DNA from: Hymenobacter terricola
Lineage (GTDB): Bacteria; Bacteroidota; Bacteroidia; Cytophagales; Hymenobacteraceae
Assembly: GCF_017921975.2 (NCBI RefSeq)
Contig: NZ_JAGEMO020000012.1
Span: 45,762 to 109,761 of the forward strand
DNA: 64,000 nt
Direction of reading: 5' to 3'
The notes under the pieces are model-generated. The model had not been told where the DNA came from. It made no database searches and saw only the letters and a program-made list of their open reading frames with translations. Numbering within the stretch: the first letter of the stretch is position 1; every line of letters begins with the position of its first letter. Shown here in pieces: positions 1-9,212 of this stretch. The position numbers and the translations under genes were made by a program.

Positions 1-5
1 TCACG

Positions 6-2468
6 ATGAAAGGCAGCGTTAAGAAGTCGATAGTTACGCGGGTGCGGCTGGCCTTTCTGGGGGTTGCTGTGTTTTCGGGCGCCATTTTTTGGAAAGCCAC
101 CAAGATTCAGTTCCAGGAAGGCAACAAGTGGCGGGCGCTGGAGCAGGAACGGCGCATCAGCTATCAGTCGGTGCCCGCCACTCGTGGCAATATATACTCT
201 GACAACGAGAGTATTATGGCGACTTCGCTGCCGTTTTACCGGGTGGCGTGGGACCCGGGCGTGGTGGAAGACGGGGCGTTTAAGACCGGCGTGGACTCGC
301 TGGCGTGGCATCTGTCGCACTTTTTTGGCGACCGCAGCATGCAGGAATACAAGCGCCGGTTGAATAATGCCCACGAATCCAAGGTGCGCTACATCCGGCT
401 CAACTCGCGCCAAATCAACTTCCAGGAGAAGAAGATGCTGGCTGCCTGGCCCATTTTCCGCAAGAACAAGCGGGGCGGGGTCATTTTTGAGAAGGTTGAT
501 AAGCGGTTTCGGCCGTTTGGGGGCCTGGCCCAGCGCACCATCGGCTTCGTGAACGAGGACCAGCACGGCGCCGGATTGGAGTACACGTTTCAGCAAAGCC
601 TGGCGGGAAAGTCCGGCGAAGCCCTGTTTGAGCGGGTGCCGGGCGGGGTGAAACCCGTGTACGACGGCACCGAAATCAAGCCTCTGCCCGGCTACGATAT
701 TAAAACCACGCTCGACATCAACCTGCAGGATGTAGCCGAGAATGCGTTGTATAAGTCATTGGTAGACAATAACGCCCAGTACGGATGCGTGATTCTGATG
801 GAAGTGGCCACGGGCGAAATCAAGGCGGTGGCCAACCTCGGCAAGGCCTCGGACGACACGTATAAGGAAGACTACAACTACGCTTTTGCCGACCAGGGCC
901 GTACCGAGCCGGGCTCCACGTTCAAGCTGGCCTCGATGATGGCCTTGTTTGAGGCGCGCCCGAACATTAAGCTCGACGACATCGTGGACACTGGCAATGG
1001 CCGGATGCTGGTGGGTGGCGCCGTGAAATCGGACTCGCACGCCTACGGCCGCATCACGGTGCAGCAGGTTTTCGAGAAGTCGTCGAACATCGGCGTGGCC
1101 CGGCTGGTGAACGAAAACTTCTCGAAAAACCCCACCGAGTACACCGATTACCTCAAAAAATTCGGCCTGGACAAGCCTCTCGGTTTCCAAATGGCCGGCG
1201 AGGCGCTGCCGTACGTGAAAGACCCTACCGACCGCAGCTGGAGCCGTACCTCGCTCACCACCATGAGTATTGGCTACGAGCTGAAGCTGGCGCCCCTGCA
1301 AACGCTGGCTTTCTACAACGCCGTGGCCAACGGCGGCGTGAAAGTGCAGCCGATGCTGGTGAAGGAGATAAAGCAGGCCGACCAGGTCTTGCAGCACAAC
1401 GAAACCAAGGTGCTAAACCCCAAAATCTGCTCCGACGCTACCCTGGCCAAGGTAAAATCGATGATGGAAGGCGTGGTGCTGGAAGGCACGGCCCGCAGCA
1501 TCCGACCCAAAGACTACAGCATTGCCGGCAAAACCGGCACGGCGTGGAAGTTCAAAAACGGCCAGTACACCAAAACGTATTCCACGAGTTTCGTGGGCTA
1601 TTTTCCCGCCGATAAACCGAAATACAGCTGCATTGTGGTGGTCGATTCGCCCCGCAACGGCCGCATCTACGGCGCCGACGTGGCCGCGCCGGTGTTCCGC
1701 GAAGTGGCCGACAAATGCATGGCGCGCGACTTGCTCAGCCAGCGCCCGCTGCTGGCCAAAGCCCGCCTGAACAAAAGCCATGTGCCGCTGGTGCGGGCCG
1801 GCATGCAGGACGAGCTGGCTCTTGTCTGCCAGAAGCTGGGCCTGGTTGGCCAGACCCAGGCGACGGGGGGCGAAGAATGGGTGCGGGCTGCTTCTGACAC
1901 CGCTTTCCACGCCCGTACGGTGGCGCTGGTGGTGAACCCCGTGCGCGCCGGGCGCGTGCCGCAGGTGCGGGGCCTCACGTTGCGCGATGCCTTATTTCTG
2001 CTCGAAAACCGGGGCTTGCACGTGCGGGCGCTGGGCACGGGCCGCGTGCGGGAGCAGTCGTTGGAAGTGGGCTCACGCATCCAGCGCGGCGACCTGATTA
2101 CGCTGACCCTGGTGGAATCCGGCCCTCGCCTGGCTGCGCCCACTGCGCTGCCCGAGCCCGAGCATACCGACCTGGCCGAAAACAAGCTGCTGGTACCGGT
2201 TGATATGGAGCCTGCCGCGAAAGACCGCAAGTCGTTTACCAGCAGCGAGAAGGCCCGGGTGCTGCCCAAAGCCCCCGAACGTTCGGCCGGCGTGAAGCCG
2301 AATGCCAAAGCCAGTAAGCCGGCCACGGAAGCAGGGGAATCAGCCAAAACTACTGTAGTGAGGGCTGCTAAAGCCCCCGCCAAAGCGAAAGAAGCGGCCC
2401 GCCGTGCCGCACCAACTAAGAACTCCAAAAAGCCTGCTTCTGCGAAGCCTGCAGTGCGCCGCGCCTAA
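6..2468 (+). CDS. ftsI: FtsI/PBP2-type peptidoglycan transpeptidase with C-terminal PASTA domain
   Basis: Class B penicillin-binding protein that cross-links septal peptidoglycan on the outer face of the inner membrane. One transmembrane helix lies near residues 12-30, followed by the dimerisation domain (about 55-210) and the transpeptidase domain. Active-site motifs are visible: S304-T-F-K307, S359-S-N361 and K509-T-G-T512. A PASTA domain follows at about 644-702. The last ~100 residues are a Lys/Ala/Pro-rich basic tail, probably disordered. At 820 aa it is longer than enterobacterial FtsI (about 590 aa); Bacteroidota and Gram-positive SpoVD-like versions carry the extra PASTA domain. It is the first gene of the dcw run here; only five bases lie upstream, so ftsL and rsmH, if present, are outside the window. 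It pairs functionally with ftsW downstream. Confidence 0.95.
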   Translation: MKGSVKKSIVTRVRLAFLGVAVFSGAIFWKATKIQFQEGNKWRALEQERRISYQSVPATRGNIYSDNESIMATSLPFYRVAWDPGVVEDGAFKTGVDSLAWHLSHFFGDRSMQEYKRRLNNAHESKVRYIRLNSRQINFQEKKMLAAWPIFRKNKRGGVIFEKVDKRFRPFGGLAQRTIGFVNEDQHGAGLEYTFQQSLAGKSGEALFERVPGGVKPVYDGTEIKPLPGYDIKTTLDINLQDVAENALYKSLVDNNAQYGCVILMEVATGEIKAVANLGKASDDTYKEDYNYAFADQGRTEPGSTFKLASMMALFEARPNIKLDDIVDTGNGRMLVGGAVKSDSHAYGRITVQQVFEKSSNIGVARLVNENFSKNPTEYTDYLKKFGLDKPLGFQMAGEALPYVKDPTDRSWSRTSLTTMSIGYELKLAPLQTLAFYNAVANGGVKVQPMLVKEIKQADQVLQHNETKVLNPKICSDATLAKVKSMMEGVVLEGTARSIRPKDYSIAGKTGTAWKFKNGQYTKTYSTSFVGYFPADKPKYSCIVVVDSPRNGRIYGADVAAPVFREVADKCMARDLLSQRPLLAKARLNKSHVPLVRAGMQDELALVCQKLGLVGQTQATGGEEWVRAASDTAFHARTVALVVNPVRAGRVPQVRGLTLRDALFLLENRGLHVRALGTGRVREQSLEVGSRIQRGDLITLTLVESGPRLAAPTALPEPEHTDLAENKLLVPVDMEPAAKDRKSFTSSEKARVLPKAPERSAGVKPNAKASKPATEAGESAKTTVVRAAKAPAKAKEAARRAAPTKNSKKPASAKPAVRRA

Positions 2469-2470
2469 AA

Positions 2471-2549
2471 AAAGTTAAAGGCATAAGTTAAAAGTTGAAA
2501 AAGCAAAATGCCCCAACTCATAACTCATGACTTTTAACTCATAACTCAC
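2471..2549. repeat. Palindromic repeat, family A copy 1
   Basis: An AT-rich imperfect inverted repeat in the ftsI-murE gap. The left arm (about 2471-2497) reads AGTTAAAGGCATAAGTTAAA and the right arm (about 2514-2549) carries CATAACTC and CTTTTAACTC blocks. The same words recur at 12,923-13,015 and 49,196-49,276. It lies between co-oriented genes, so it is presumably transcribed and could fold as a hairpin. Confidence 0.65.
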
Positions 2550-2552
2550 CAC

Positions 2553-4025
2553 ATGATTTCCCTGCCGCTCTTTTCTCTGCTGACCGATGTGACCGTGCTG
2601 GCCCAGCCCGGCCCCACCGACGTGCCCATCACCGGCCTCACGCTCGACTCGCGCGAGGCGGGGCCGGGCGTGGCTTTCTGCGCCCTGCGGGGCACCGCTA
2701 CCGATGGCCACAAGTTCATCGAAACCGCCGTGGAAAAGGGCGCAACTGCCGTTATCTGCGAAGAGTTGCCCTCCCCGCTGAACCCAGCCACGGCCTACGT
2801 GCTGGTGCCGGACAGCGCCGAGGCGCTCGGCCACATTGCGGCGGCTTTCCATGGGCATCCGTCGCGGCAGCTGCGGCTCATCGGCATCACCGGCACGAAT
2901 GGCAAAACGACTTGCGCCACGCTCCTGCACAAGCTCCTGCGCGAGCTGGGCTACCACGCCGGCCTGCTCAGCACGGTGCAGAATCAGATTGACGAGGAAG
3001 TGATTCCCAGCACCCACACCACGCCCGACGCCATCCGCCTGAATGCGCTGCTGGCCCGCATGGTAGCCGCCGGCTGCACCCACGCCTGCATGGAAGTGAG
3101 CAGCCACGCCGTGGCCCAGCACCGCGTCACGGGCCTGCGCTTCGCCGGCGGCGTGTTCACCAACCTCACCCACGACCATCTTGACTACCACGGCACGTTC
3201 GACAACTATCTGAAGGCCAAGAAGGCTTTTTTCGATGCCCTGCCTAAAACGGCCTTTGCCCTCACCAACGCCGACGACAAACGCGGCCCGGTGATGCTGC
3301 AAAACACCGCCGCCCGCCGCGAAACGTATTCCCTGCGCGGCGCTGCCACTTTCCGGGCCAAGCTGGTAGCCAACGAGGTGCACGGCCTGCACCTCGAAAT
3401 CGACGGCCGCGAAATCCTGTTCCGTCTCATCGGCGTGTTCAACGCCTACAACCTGCTGGCCGTGTATGGCGCGGCCGTGCTGCTGGGCGAAGACCCCACC
3501 GAGGCCCTCACCATCCTCTCGGGCCTGACCACTGCGCCCGGCCGCTTCGAGCCCGTGGTATCGGCCAGGCAGGGCGTGACTGGCATTATCGACTACGCCC
3601 ACACGCCCGATGCGCTGGAAAACGTGCTCCAGACGCTGCACGAAATCCGCCAGCCCAGCCAGCAAATCATCACCGTGGTGGGCTGCGGCGGCAACCGCGA
3701 CGCGGCCAAACGCCCCATTATGGCCAACCTGGCCGCCCGCCTGTCCAACAAAGTCATCCTCACTGCCGACAACCCCCGCTTTGAGGACCCGAACGACATT
3801 CTGGCCCAGATGCAGGCCGGCGTGACCGCGCCCGACTCGGCCAAAGTCCAGACTGTGCCCGACCGCCGCGAAGCCATCCGTACTGCCGTGGCGCTGGCCG
3901 GCCCCCACGACATTGTGCTGGTGGCCGGCAAAGGCCACGAAAATTATCAGGAGATTCGTGGGGTGAAAGCCCCGTTCGATGACAAGGCAGTGCTGAACGA
4001 AGTTTTTTTGCAATTGAATAAATAA
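2553..4025 (+). CDS. murE: UDP-MurNAc-L-Ala-D-Glu:meso-diaminopimelate ligase MurE
   Basis: Cytoplasmic ATP-dependent Mur ligase that adds the third stem-peptide residue to UDP-MurNAc-dipeptide. The length (490 aa) is normal. The P-loop G114-T-N-G-K118 starts the central ATPase domain, and a THDHLDYHG motif follows in the same domain. The motif D406-N-P-R409 in the C-terminal domain is the known signature for meso-diaminopimelate rather than lysine, so this organism is expected to make mDAP peptidoglycan. The gene sits between ftsI and mraY in the dcw order. The start ATG lies 3 bases after a family A palindrome. The following gap before mraY is 153 bp and contains another long inverted repeat. 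Confidence 0.97.
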   Translation: MISLPLFSLLTDVTVLAQPGPTDVPITGLTLDSREAGPGVAFCALRGTATDGHKFIETAVEKGATAVICEELPSPLNPATAYVLVPDSAEALGHIAAAFHGHPSRQLRLIGITGTNGKTTCATLLHKLLRELGYHAGLLSTVQNQIDEEVIPSTHTTPDAIRLNALLARMVAAGCTHACMEVSSHAVAQHRVTGLRFAGGVFTNLTHDHLDYHGTFDNYLKAKKAFFDALPKTAFALTNADDKRGPVMLQNTAARRETYSLRGAATFRAKLVANEVHGLHLEIDGREILFRLIGVFNAYNLLAVYGAAVLLGEDPTEALTILSGLTTAPGRFEPVVSARQGVTGIIDYAHTPDALENVLQTLHEIRQPSQQIITVVGCGGNRDAAKRPIMANLAARLSNKVILTADNPRFEDPNDILAQMQAGVTAPDSAKVQTVPDRREAIRTAVALAGPHDIVLVAGKGHENYQEIRGVKAPFDDKAVLNEVFLQLNK

Positions 4026-4036
4026 CGCGCCGTCCT

Positions 4037-4147
4037 CCGGTCTGACCGCCCTAGGCGGTCCGACCGGTTGCCGCAACAACGACACCCGAACAGCGACCGC
4101 GCCGTTCGCCCAACAACCGGTCGGACCGCCTAGGGCGGTCGGACCGG
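4037..4147. repeat. 111-bp element with 34-bp inverted repeats (murE-mraY gap)
   Basis: The arms 4037-4070 and 4114-4147 are reverse complements with one mismatch (33/34). Each arm has an internal palindrome ACCGCC-CTA-GGCGGT, so the transcript could form either one long hairpin with a 43-base loop or two small ones. There is no T tract and the element lies within the dcw operon, so it is not an obvious terminator. It may be a non-autonomous palindromic element. No second copy is seen in this window. Confidence 0.8.
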
Positions 4148-4178
4148 CCCCGAAATCCGCCAAGACTGCCCAACCCGA

Positions 4179-5399
4179 ATGCTTTTTTACCTCTTCCGTT
4201 ACCTGCACGACCATTTTCACCTGCCTGGCACCGGGGTGTTTCAATACACCACGTTCCGGGCCGGGCTGGCCGTGGTTATTTCCCTGTTCATCGCCCAAAT
4301 CTTTGGCCATCGCCTCATTCGGGTGCTGCAGAAAAAGCAGGTCGGCGAAAGCATCCGCGACCTGGGCCTGCAAGGGCAAAACGAGAAGAAAGGCACGCCT
4401 ACCATGGGCGGCCTCATCATCATTCTGGCCATTCTGGTGCCGGTGCTGCTGCTGGCCCGACTGCGCAACATCTACATCATCCTCATGCTGCTCAGCACGG
4501 TCTGGCTGGGCCTGATTGGTTTTCTGGACGACTACATCAAGGTTTTTCGCAAGAACAAGGAGGGCCTGAGCGGCCGGTTCAAGGTGCTGGGGCAGGTGGG
4601 GCTGGGCATCACGGTGGGGTGGGTGCTGTTCTACAGCAACGAAATCACGGTGCGCGAATACCTCCTGCCCAATGGCCAGTTCTCCGCCATTGAGGCCACC
4701 AAGGTTTTCAAAGACGTGCACCTGATGATTACCACCGTGCCGTTTATGAAGAACAACGAGCTGAACTACGGCGACTTATTCGCCACGGCTGGCACGTTTT
4801 TCAACGGTTTATACGGCCTGCTTTACATCCCCATTGTCATCTTCCTGATAACGGCCGTGAGCAACGGGGCCAACATCACCGACGGCCTCGACGGGTTGGC
4901 GGCCGGCACTTCGGCCATCATCGGCATCACGCTGGCCATCTTCGCCTTCGTAAGCGGAAACGCGCTACTGGCTGACTATCTGGATGTTATGTTTATTCCG
5001 GATTCGGGCGAGCTGGTCATTTTCTGTACGGCGTTTGTGGGCGCCTGCATCGGTTTTCTGTGGTACAACAGCTACCCGGCGCAGGTTTTCATGGGCGACA
5101 CGGGCTCGCTGGCGTTGGGCGGCATCATCGCCGTGCTGGCGCTCATCGTGCGCAAAGAGCTGCTGATTCCGATTCTCTGCGGCATCTTCCTGGTTGAAAA
5201 CCTGTCGGTTATCGTGCAGGTCAGCTATTTTAAGTACACCCGGAGGAAATATGGCGAGGGCCGCCGCCTGCTGCGCATGTCGCCGCTGCACCATCACTAC
5301 CAGAAGCTGGGCTACCATGAGTCCAAAATCGTGTCGCGCTTCTGGATTGTCGGCATCATGCTGGCGGTCATCACTTTGGTTACCCTGAAACTGCGTTAA
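4179..5399 (+). CDS. mraY: Phospho-MurNAc-pentapeptide translocase MraY
   Basis: Integral membrane enzyme that transfers phospho-MurNAc-pentapeptide from UDP to undecaprenyl phosphate, making lipid I on the cytoplasmic face. Family motifs are clear: GTPTMGG near residue 70, the Asp pair in [16 protein letters not shown] (about 112-127), the central [12 protein letters not shown] and the C-terminal [13 protein letters not shown]. Multiple hydrophobic helices run along the length. At 406 aa it exceeds the E. coli enzyme (360 aa) because of an insertion around residues 150-190, which is common in Bacteroidota. The stop codon is two bases before the murD start, indicating tight coupling. Confidence 0.97.
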   Translation: MLFYLFRYLHDHFHLPGTGVFQYTTFRAGLAVVISLFIAQIFGHRLIRVLQKKQVGESIRDLGLQGQNEKKGTPTMGGLIIILAILVPVLLLARLRNIYIILMLLSTVWLGLIGFLDDYIKVFRKNKEGLSGRFKVLGQVGLGITVGWVLFYSNEITVREYLLPNGQFSAIEATKVFKDVHLMITTVPFMKNNELNYGDLFATAGTFFNGLYGLLYIPIVIFLITAVSNGANITDGLDGLAAGTSAIIGITLAIFAFVSGNALLADYLDVMFIPDSGELVIFCTAFVGACIGFLWYNSYPAQVFMGDTGSLALGGIIAVLALIVRKELLIPILCGIFLVENLSVIVQVSYFKYTRRKYGEGRRLLRMSPLHHHYQKLGYHESKIVSRFWIVGIMLAVITLVTLKLR

Positions 5400-5401
5400 A
5401 C

Positions 5402-6781
5402 ATGAACATCGTAATTCTCGGAGCAGCCGAAAGTGGCGTGGGCGCGGCCCTGTTGGCCCAGGCGAAAGGCCACGCCGTGTTTGTGTCGGACCGCGGCCCG
5501 ATTCAGGCCGATTACAAGCAGCAGCTCACCCAGGCCGGCATTGCATTCGAAGAAGACGGCCATACGCTGGACAAAATCCTGGCGGCCGACGAAGTGGTGA
5601 AAAGCCCCGGCATCCCCGAAAAAGCCCCGGTAATCCAGGCGTTGCGCGAAAAGAACATTCCGATTATCTCCGAGATTGAGTTTGCCGGCCGCTACACCAG
5701 GGCCAAGTGCATCTGCATCACGGGCACCAACGGCAAAACCACCACCACGCTGCTCATTCATCATTTGTTGAAGGAAGCGGGCCTGAAGGTGGGGCTGGCC
5801 GGCAACGTGGGCTTCAGCCTGGCCGAGCAGGTGATTGCCGACGAGCACGACTACTACGTGGTGGAGCTGAGCAGCTTCCAGCTGGACGACACGTACAATT
5901 TCCAGCCGTGGATTGCCATTCTGCTCAACATCACCCCCGACCACCTGGACCGCTACGGCTACTCGCTCGAACAGTACGCAAACGCCAAGCTGCGCATTGT
6001 GCGCAACCAGGACAGCGACGGCACTTTCATCTACAACGCCGACGACGAAAATATCCAGCGCTACTTCAAGTCGGCCCTGCGCCCGGTGCACCAGATGCCC
6101 TTTAGCCTGCACCACCGCCCCGATTTTCACCTTGCCGGCTACTACAAGGAAGCCGACGAAATCTGCATTGACCTGCTGCCCGGCTACTACAGCAACACCG
6201 AAACCATCAGCACGGCCGGTTCACCCCTCATCGGCCAGCACAACCGCCAGAATACCCTGGCCGCCGTGCTCGCCGCCCGCGTGGCCGGCCTCAGCCGTGA
6301 GCAAATTGAAGCGGCCCTCGCTACGTTCCAAAACGCCGACCATCGCCTGCAGCTGGTGGGCGAAATCGACGGCGTGAAATTCATCAACGACAGCAAGGCC
6401 ACCAATGTGGAAGCCGCCTGGTACGCCCTGGACGGCATTCACCAGCCCATCGTCTGGATTGCCGGCGGCACCGACAAAGGCAACGACTACAGCAGCCTGC
6501 TCAACCTGGCCGAGCACCGCGTAAAGGCCCTTATCTGCCTCGGCGTGGACAATGCCAAGCTGCGCACGGCGTTCGATAGCCTGGTGCCCCACGTGGAAGA
6601 AACCCAAAGCATGGCCGAGGCCGTGGCCCACGCCGCCGCCCTGGCCGAACCCGGCGACGTGGTGCTGCTCTCGCCCTGCTGCGCCAGCTTCGACCTGTTT
6701 AAAAACTACGAAGACCGGGGCCAGCAGTTTGCCGCCGCCGTGCAGCAGTTGCGTGAGCAACACGCTTCTGAATCAGTATAA
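5402..6781 (+). CDS. murD: UDP-MurNAc-L-alanine:D-glutamate ligase MurD
   Basis: Cytoplasmic Mur ligase adding D-glutamate to UDP-MurNAc-L-Ala. The 459-aa length fits the family. The N-terminal Rossmann-like segment begins IVILGAAESGVGAALLA. The ATP-binding P-loop is G108-T-N-G-K112, followed by SSFQLDD and the NITPDHLDRY motif. The C-terminal domain contains the FINDSKATN motif and ends with LLSPCCASFDLFKNYEDRG, both diagnostic of MurD. It starts two bases after mraY stops and is followed by ftsW after 29 bp. Confidence 0.97.
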   Translation: MNIVILGAAESGVGAALLAQAKGHAVFVSDRGPIQADYKQQLTQAGIAFEEDGHTLDKILAADEVVKSPGIPEKAPVIQALREKNIPIISEIEFAGRYTRAKCICITGTNGKTTTTLLIHHLLKEAGLKVGLAGNVGFSLAEQVIADEHDYYVVELSSFQLDDTYNFQPWIAILLNITPDHLDRYGYSLEQYANAKLRIVRNQDSDGTFIYNADDENIQRYFKSALRPVHQMPFSLHHRPDFHLAGYYKEADEICIDLLPGYYSNTETISTAGSPLIGQHNRQNTLAAVLAARVAGLSREQIEAALATFQNADHRLQLVGEIDGVKFINDSKATNVEAAWYALDGIHQPIVWIAGGTDKGNDYSSLLNLAEHRVKALICLGVDNAKLRTAFDSLVPHVEETQSMAEAVAHAAALAEPGDVVLLSPCCASFDLFKNYEDRGQQFAAAVQQLREQHASESV

Positions 6782-6810
6782 TCCTCGAAATCAGTTCAAA
6801 ATCAGCGATT

Positions 6811-7986
6811 ATGAAAGACTGGCTCCAACGCAACCTCAAGGGCGACCCCATTCTGTGGGCCATCGTGCTGTTGTTTTCCTTCATCAGCATTGCCGTGGTG
6901 TATTCGGCCACCGGCACGCTGGCTTACAAGAAGATGAACGGCAACACCGAGGCCTTCCTCTTCAAGCACACCAGCCTGATTCTGGTGGGGCTGGCCTGCA
7001 TGTGGCTGGCCCACCGCATCGATTACCGGCACTACTCGCGGCTGTCGCTCTACGCGCTGCTGCTGTCGGTGCCGCTGTTGCTGTTCACGTTTTTTATGGG
7101 GGGCACCACCATCAACGAGGCGTCGCGCTGGCTCACCATTCCGGTGATTAACCAGACCTTTCAGCCTTCGGATTTGGCCAAGCTGGCCCTGATTTCGCAC
7201 TTGGCCAGCATGCTCAGTCGGCGGCAGCAGCATTTGCACGACTTCAAATCGACGCTGCTGCCCGTGATGCTGTGGGTGGGCGTTATCTGCGGCCTCATCA
7301 TTCTGAGTAATGCCTCCACGGCGCTGCTGCTGTTTGCCACCTGCATGCTGCTGATGTTCATCGGGCGCGTGCCGCTCAAGCACATGGCCGTGATGGTGGC
7401 CATTGGCATTGTGCTGGGCGGGGCCGGCCTGTGGGCGGGCCAGCGCCTGGGCACGGTGATTTCCCGCGTGTCAAACTTCTCCGATAAGACCAAGAAAACC
7501 CCCTTTCAGCTGGAGCACAGCTACATCGCCATTGCCACCGGCGGCATTGCCGGCAAAGGCCCCGGCAAGAGCACGGAGCGCAACATTCTGCCGCACCCGT
7601 ATTCCGACTTCATTTTCGCCATCATCATCGAGGAATACGGCCTGTTGGGCGGGGCCGTGGTGCTGTTCCTCTACCTGGCCTTTCTCTATCGAGGGCTAAA
7701 AACGGTGATGAATAGCTACGGCGCCTTCGGCGGGTTGCTTTCCGCGGGCCTCAGCTTCAGCCTCGTGCTGCAGGCCTTGGTGAATATGGGCGTGGCCGTG
7801 GGCCTGGGGCCCATCACGGGCCTGCCGCTGCCGCTGCTGAGCATGGGCGGCACGTCCCTTATTTTTACCGGCATCAGCATCGGCATCATCCTGGCCGTCA
7901 GCCGTGGTGAGCGTGAAATTCGCCCCATGACCGGCGAGCCCGACGACACGGCCCGCATCCCCAGCCAGCGCGCGGCGTATGCGTAA
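6811..7986 (+). CDS. ftsW: FtsW, SEDS lipid II polymerase of the divisome
   Basis: SEDS-family membrane glycosyltransferase that polymerises lipid II at the septum together with the class B PBP encoded by ftsI. About ten hydrophobic helices are visible in 391 aa. Recognisable SEDS features include NEASRWLTIP after the fourth helix, QLEHSYIAIATGGIAGKGPGKS in the large periplasmic loop, YSDFIFAIIIEEYGLLGG, and GLPLPLLSMGGTSLIF near the C-terminus. Its place between murD and murG identifies it as FtsW rather than RodA. The soluble tail after the last helix is short. Confidence 0.95.
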   Translation: MKDWLQRNLKGDPILWAIVLLFSFISIAVVYSATGTLAYKKMNGNTEAFLFKHTSLILVGLACMWLAHRIDYRHYSRLSLYALLLSVPLLLFTFFMGGTTINEASRWLTIPVINQTFQPSDLAKLALISHLASMLSRRQQHLHDFKSTLLPVMLWVGVICGLIILSNASTALLLFATCMLLMFIGRVPLKHMAVMVAIGIVLGGAGLWAGQRLGTVISRVSNFSDKTKKTPFQLEHSYIAIATGGIAGKGPGKSTERNILPHPYSDFIFAIIIEEYGLLGGAVVLFLYLAFLYRGLKTVMNSYGAFGGLLSAGLSFSLVLQALVNMGVAVGLGPITGLPLPLLSMGGTSLIFTGISIGIILAVSRGEREIRPMTGEPDDTARIPSQRAAYA

Positions 7987-8010
7987 TGCTTCAACGGTCG
8001 TTCTGTTAAC

Positions 8011-9117
8011 ATGACATCTCCACTTCGCGTCATCATCAGCGGCGGCGGCACCGGCGGGCACATTTTCCCGGCCGTGGCCATTGCCAACGAATTGCGCCGC
8101 CGCTTGCCCGATACTGAAATCCTGTTCGTAGGGGCTAACGGCCGCATGGAAATGACGCGCGTGCCCGACGCCGGCTACAAAATCGTGGGCCTCGACATCA
8201 GCGGCCTGCAGCGCCGGCTCACCCCCCAGAACCTGCTGTTTCCGGTGCGCGTGTTCCGGTCGGTGCGCAAGGCCGGAAAACTGATTGAGGAATTCCGGCC
8301 CGATGCCGTGGTAGGAGTGGGCGGCTACGCTTCGGCGCCGGTGCTGCTGGCCGCCACGTCGCGGGCCATTCCCACGCTCATTCAGGAGCAGAATTCGTAC
8401 GCCGGCCTGGTCAATAAGCTGCTGGCGCGCCGCGTGGGCCGCATTTGCGTGGCGTATGAGGGAATGGAAAAGTTTTTTCCCGTCGATAAACTCGTGGTGA
8501 CCGGCAACCCCGTCCGCACCGAAATTGCTGATGGCGCCCGGGCCGAAGCCCTGCGCTTCTTCGGCCTGGACCCTCACAAGAAAACCTTGCTCGTGGTGGG
8601 CGGCAGCCTGGGTGCCCGCACCCTCAACCAGGCCACGGCCGCCGCCCTGCCGCGCCTGCGCGAAGCCGGCGTGCAGCTGCTCTGGCAAACCGGCAAACTC
8701 TATTTTCCCGAAGCCCAACAGCAAGCCGAAGCCCACAAGGAAGACAACCTGCACGCCCTGGAATTCATCCAGCGCATGGATTTGGCCTATGCCGCCGCCG
8801 ATGTGGTCATCAGTCGCGCGGGCGCCCTGTCCGTCTCCGAGCTGTGCCTCACCGGCAAGGCCAGCATCCTGGTGCCCTCGCCCAACGTGGCCGAGGACCA
8901 CCAAACCAAAAATGCCCTGGCCCTGGCCAGCAAAGGCGCCGCCGTCCTCATTACCGATGCCCACGCCCCCGCGCGCCTCTACGACGAAGCGCTGCGCCTG
9001 CTCAATGACCCCGAACGCCAGCAGCAACTCAGCGCCCGCGTGCGCGAGCTGGCCCGGCCCAATGCCACCACCGCCATCGTCGACGAGCTGCTGAGATTAA
9101 TTCCAACAAAAAATTAA
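8011..9117 (+). CDS. murG: UDP-GlcNAc:lipid I GlcNAc transferase MurG
   Basis: Peripheral membrane GT28-family glycosyltransferase that converts lipid I to lipid II on the inner leaflet. The N-terminal glycine-rich loop G11-GGTGGH17 binds the lipid acceptor side. VGVGGYASAPVL and LIQEQNSYAGLVNKLLAR are typical N-domain motifs. The C-domain carries LVVGGSLGARTLN and SRAGALSVSELCLTGKASILVPSP, which bind UDP-GlcNAc. The 368-aa length is normal. It is 24 bp after ftsW and upstream of murC. Confidence 0.97.
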   Translation: MTSPLRVIISGGGTGGHIFPAVAIANELRRRLPDTEILFVGANGRMEMTRVPDAGYKIVGLDISGLQRRLTPQNLLFPVRVFRSVRKAGKLIEEFRPDAVVGVGGYASAPVLLAATSRAIPTLIQEQNSYAGLVNKLLARRVGRICVAYEGMEKFFPVDKLVVTGNPVRTEIADGARAEALRFFGLDPHKKTLLVVGGSLGARTLNQATAAALPRLREAGVQLLWQTGKLYFPEAQQQAEAHKEDNLHALEFIQRMDLAYAAADVVISRAGALSVSELCLTGKASILVPSPNVAEDHQTKNALALASKGAAVLITDAHAPARLYDEALRLLNDPERQQQLSARVRELARPNATTAIVDELLRLIPTKN

Positions 9118-9122
9118 AAAAT

Positions 9123-9180
9123 ATTGCAGTAAAAAACGTTGCTCAAACCGCTTTTTTATGAGCCGAATTTTTACTGCAAT
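9123..9180. repeat. Inverted repeat in the murG-murC gap
   Basis: The arms ATTGCAGTAAAAA (9123-9135) and TTTTTACTGCAAT (9168-9180) are perfect reverse complements. An inner GCTCA/TGAGC pair lies at 9141-9145 and 9158-9162. AT-rich words TAATTCGTAATTATTAATTC follow up to the murC start and resemble half of a family A palindrome. The element lies within the operon and lacks a clean terminator T tract after the stem. Confidence 0.6.
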
Positions 9181-9212
9181 ACTTCTTAATTCGTAATTAT
9201 TAATTCAAAAAT

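Noticed and set aside
2475..4721. 748-codon open frame on the minus strand across murE and mraY
   Set aside because: It is antisense to two strongly conserved dcw genes, and its translation is the His/Gln/Val/Gly-rich shadow expected from high-GC codon third positions.
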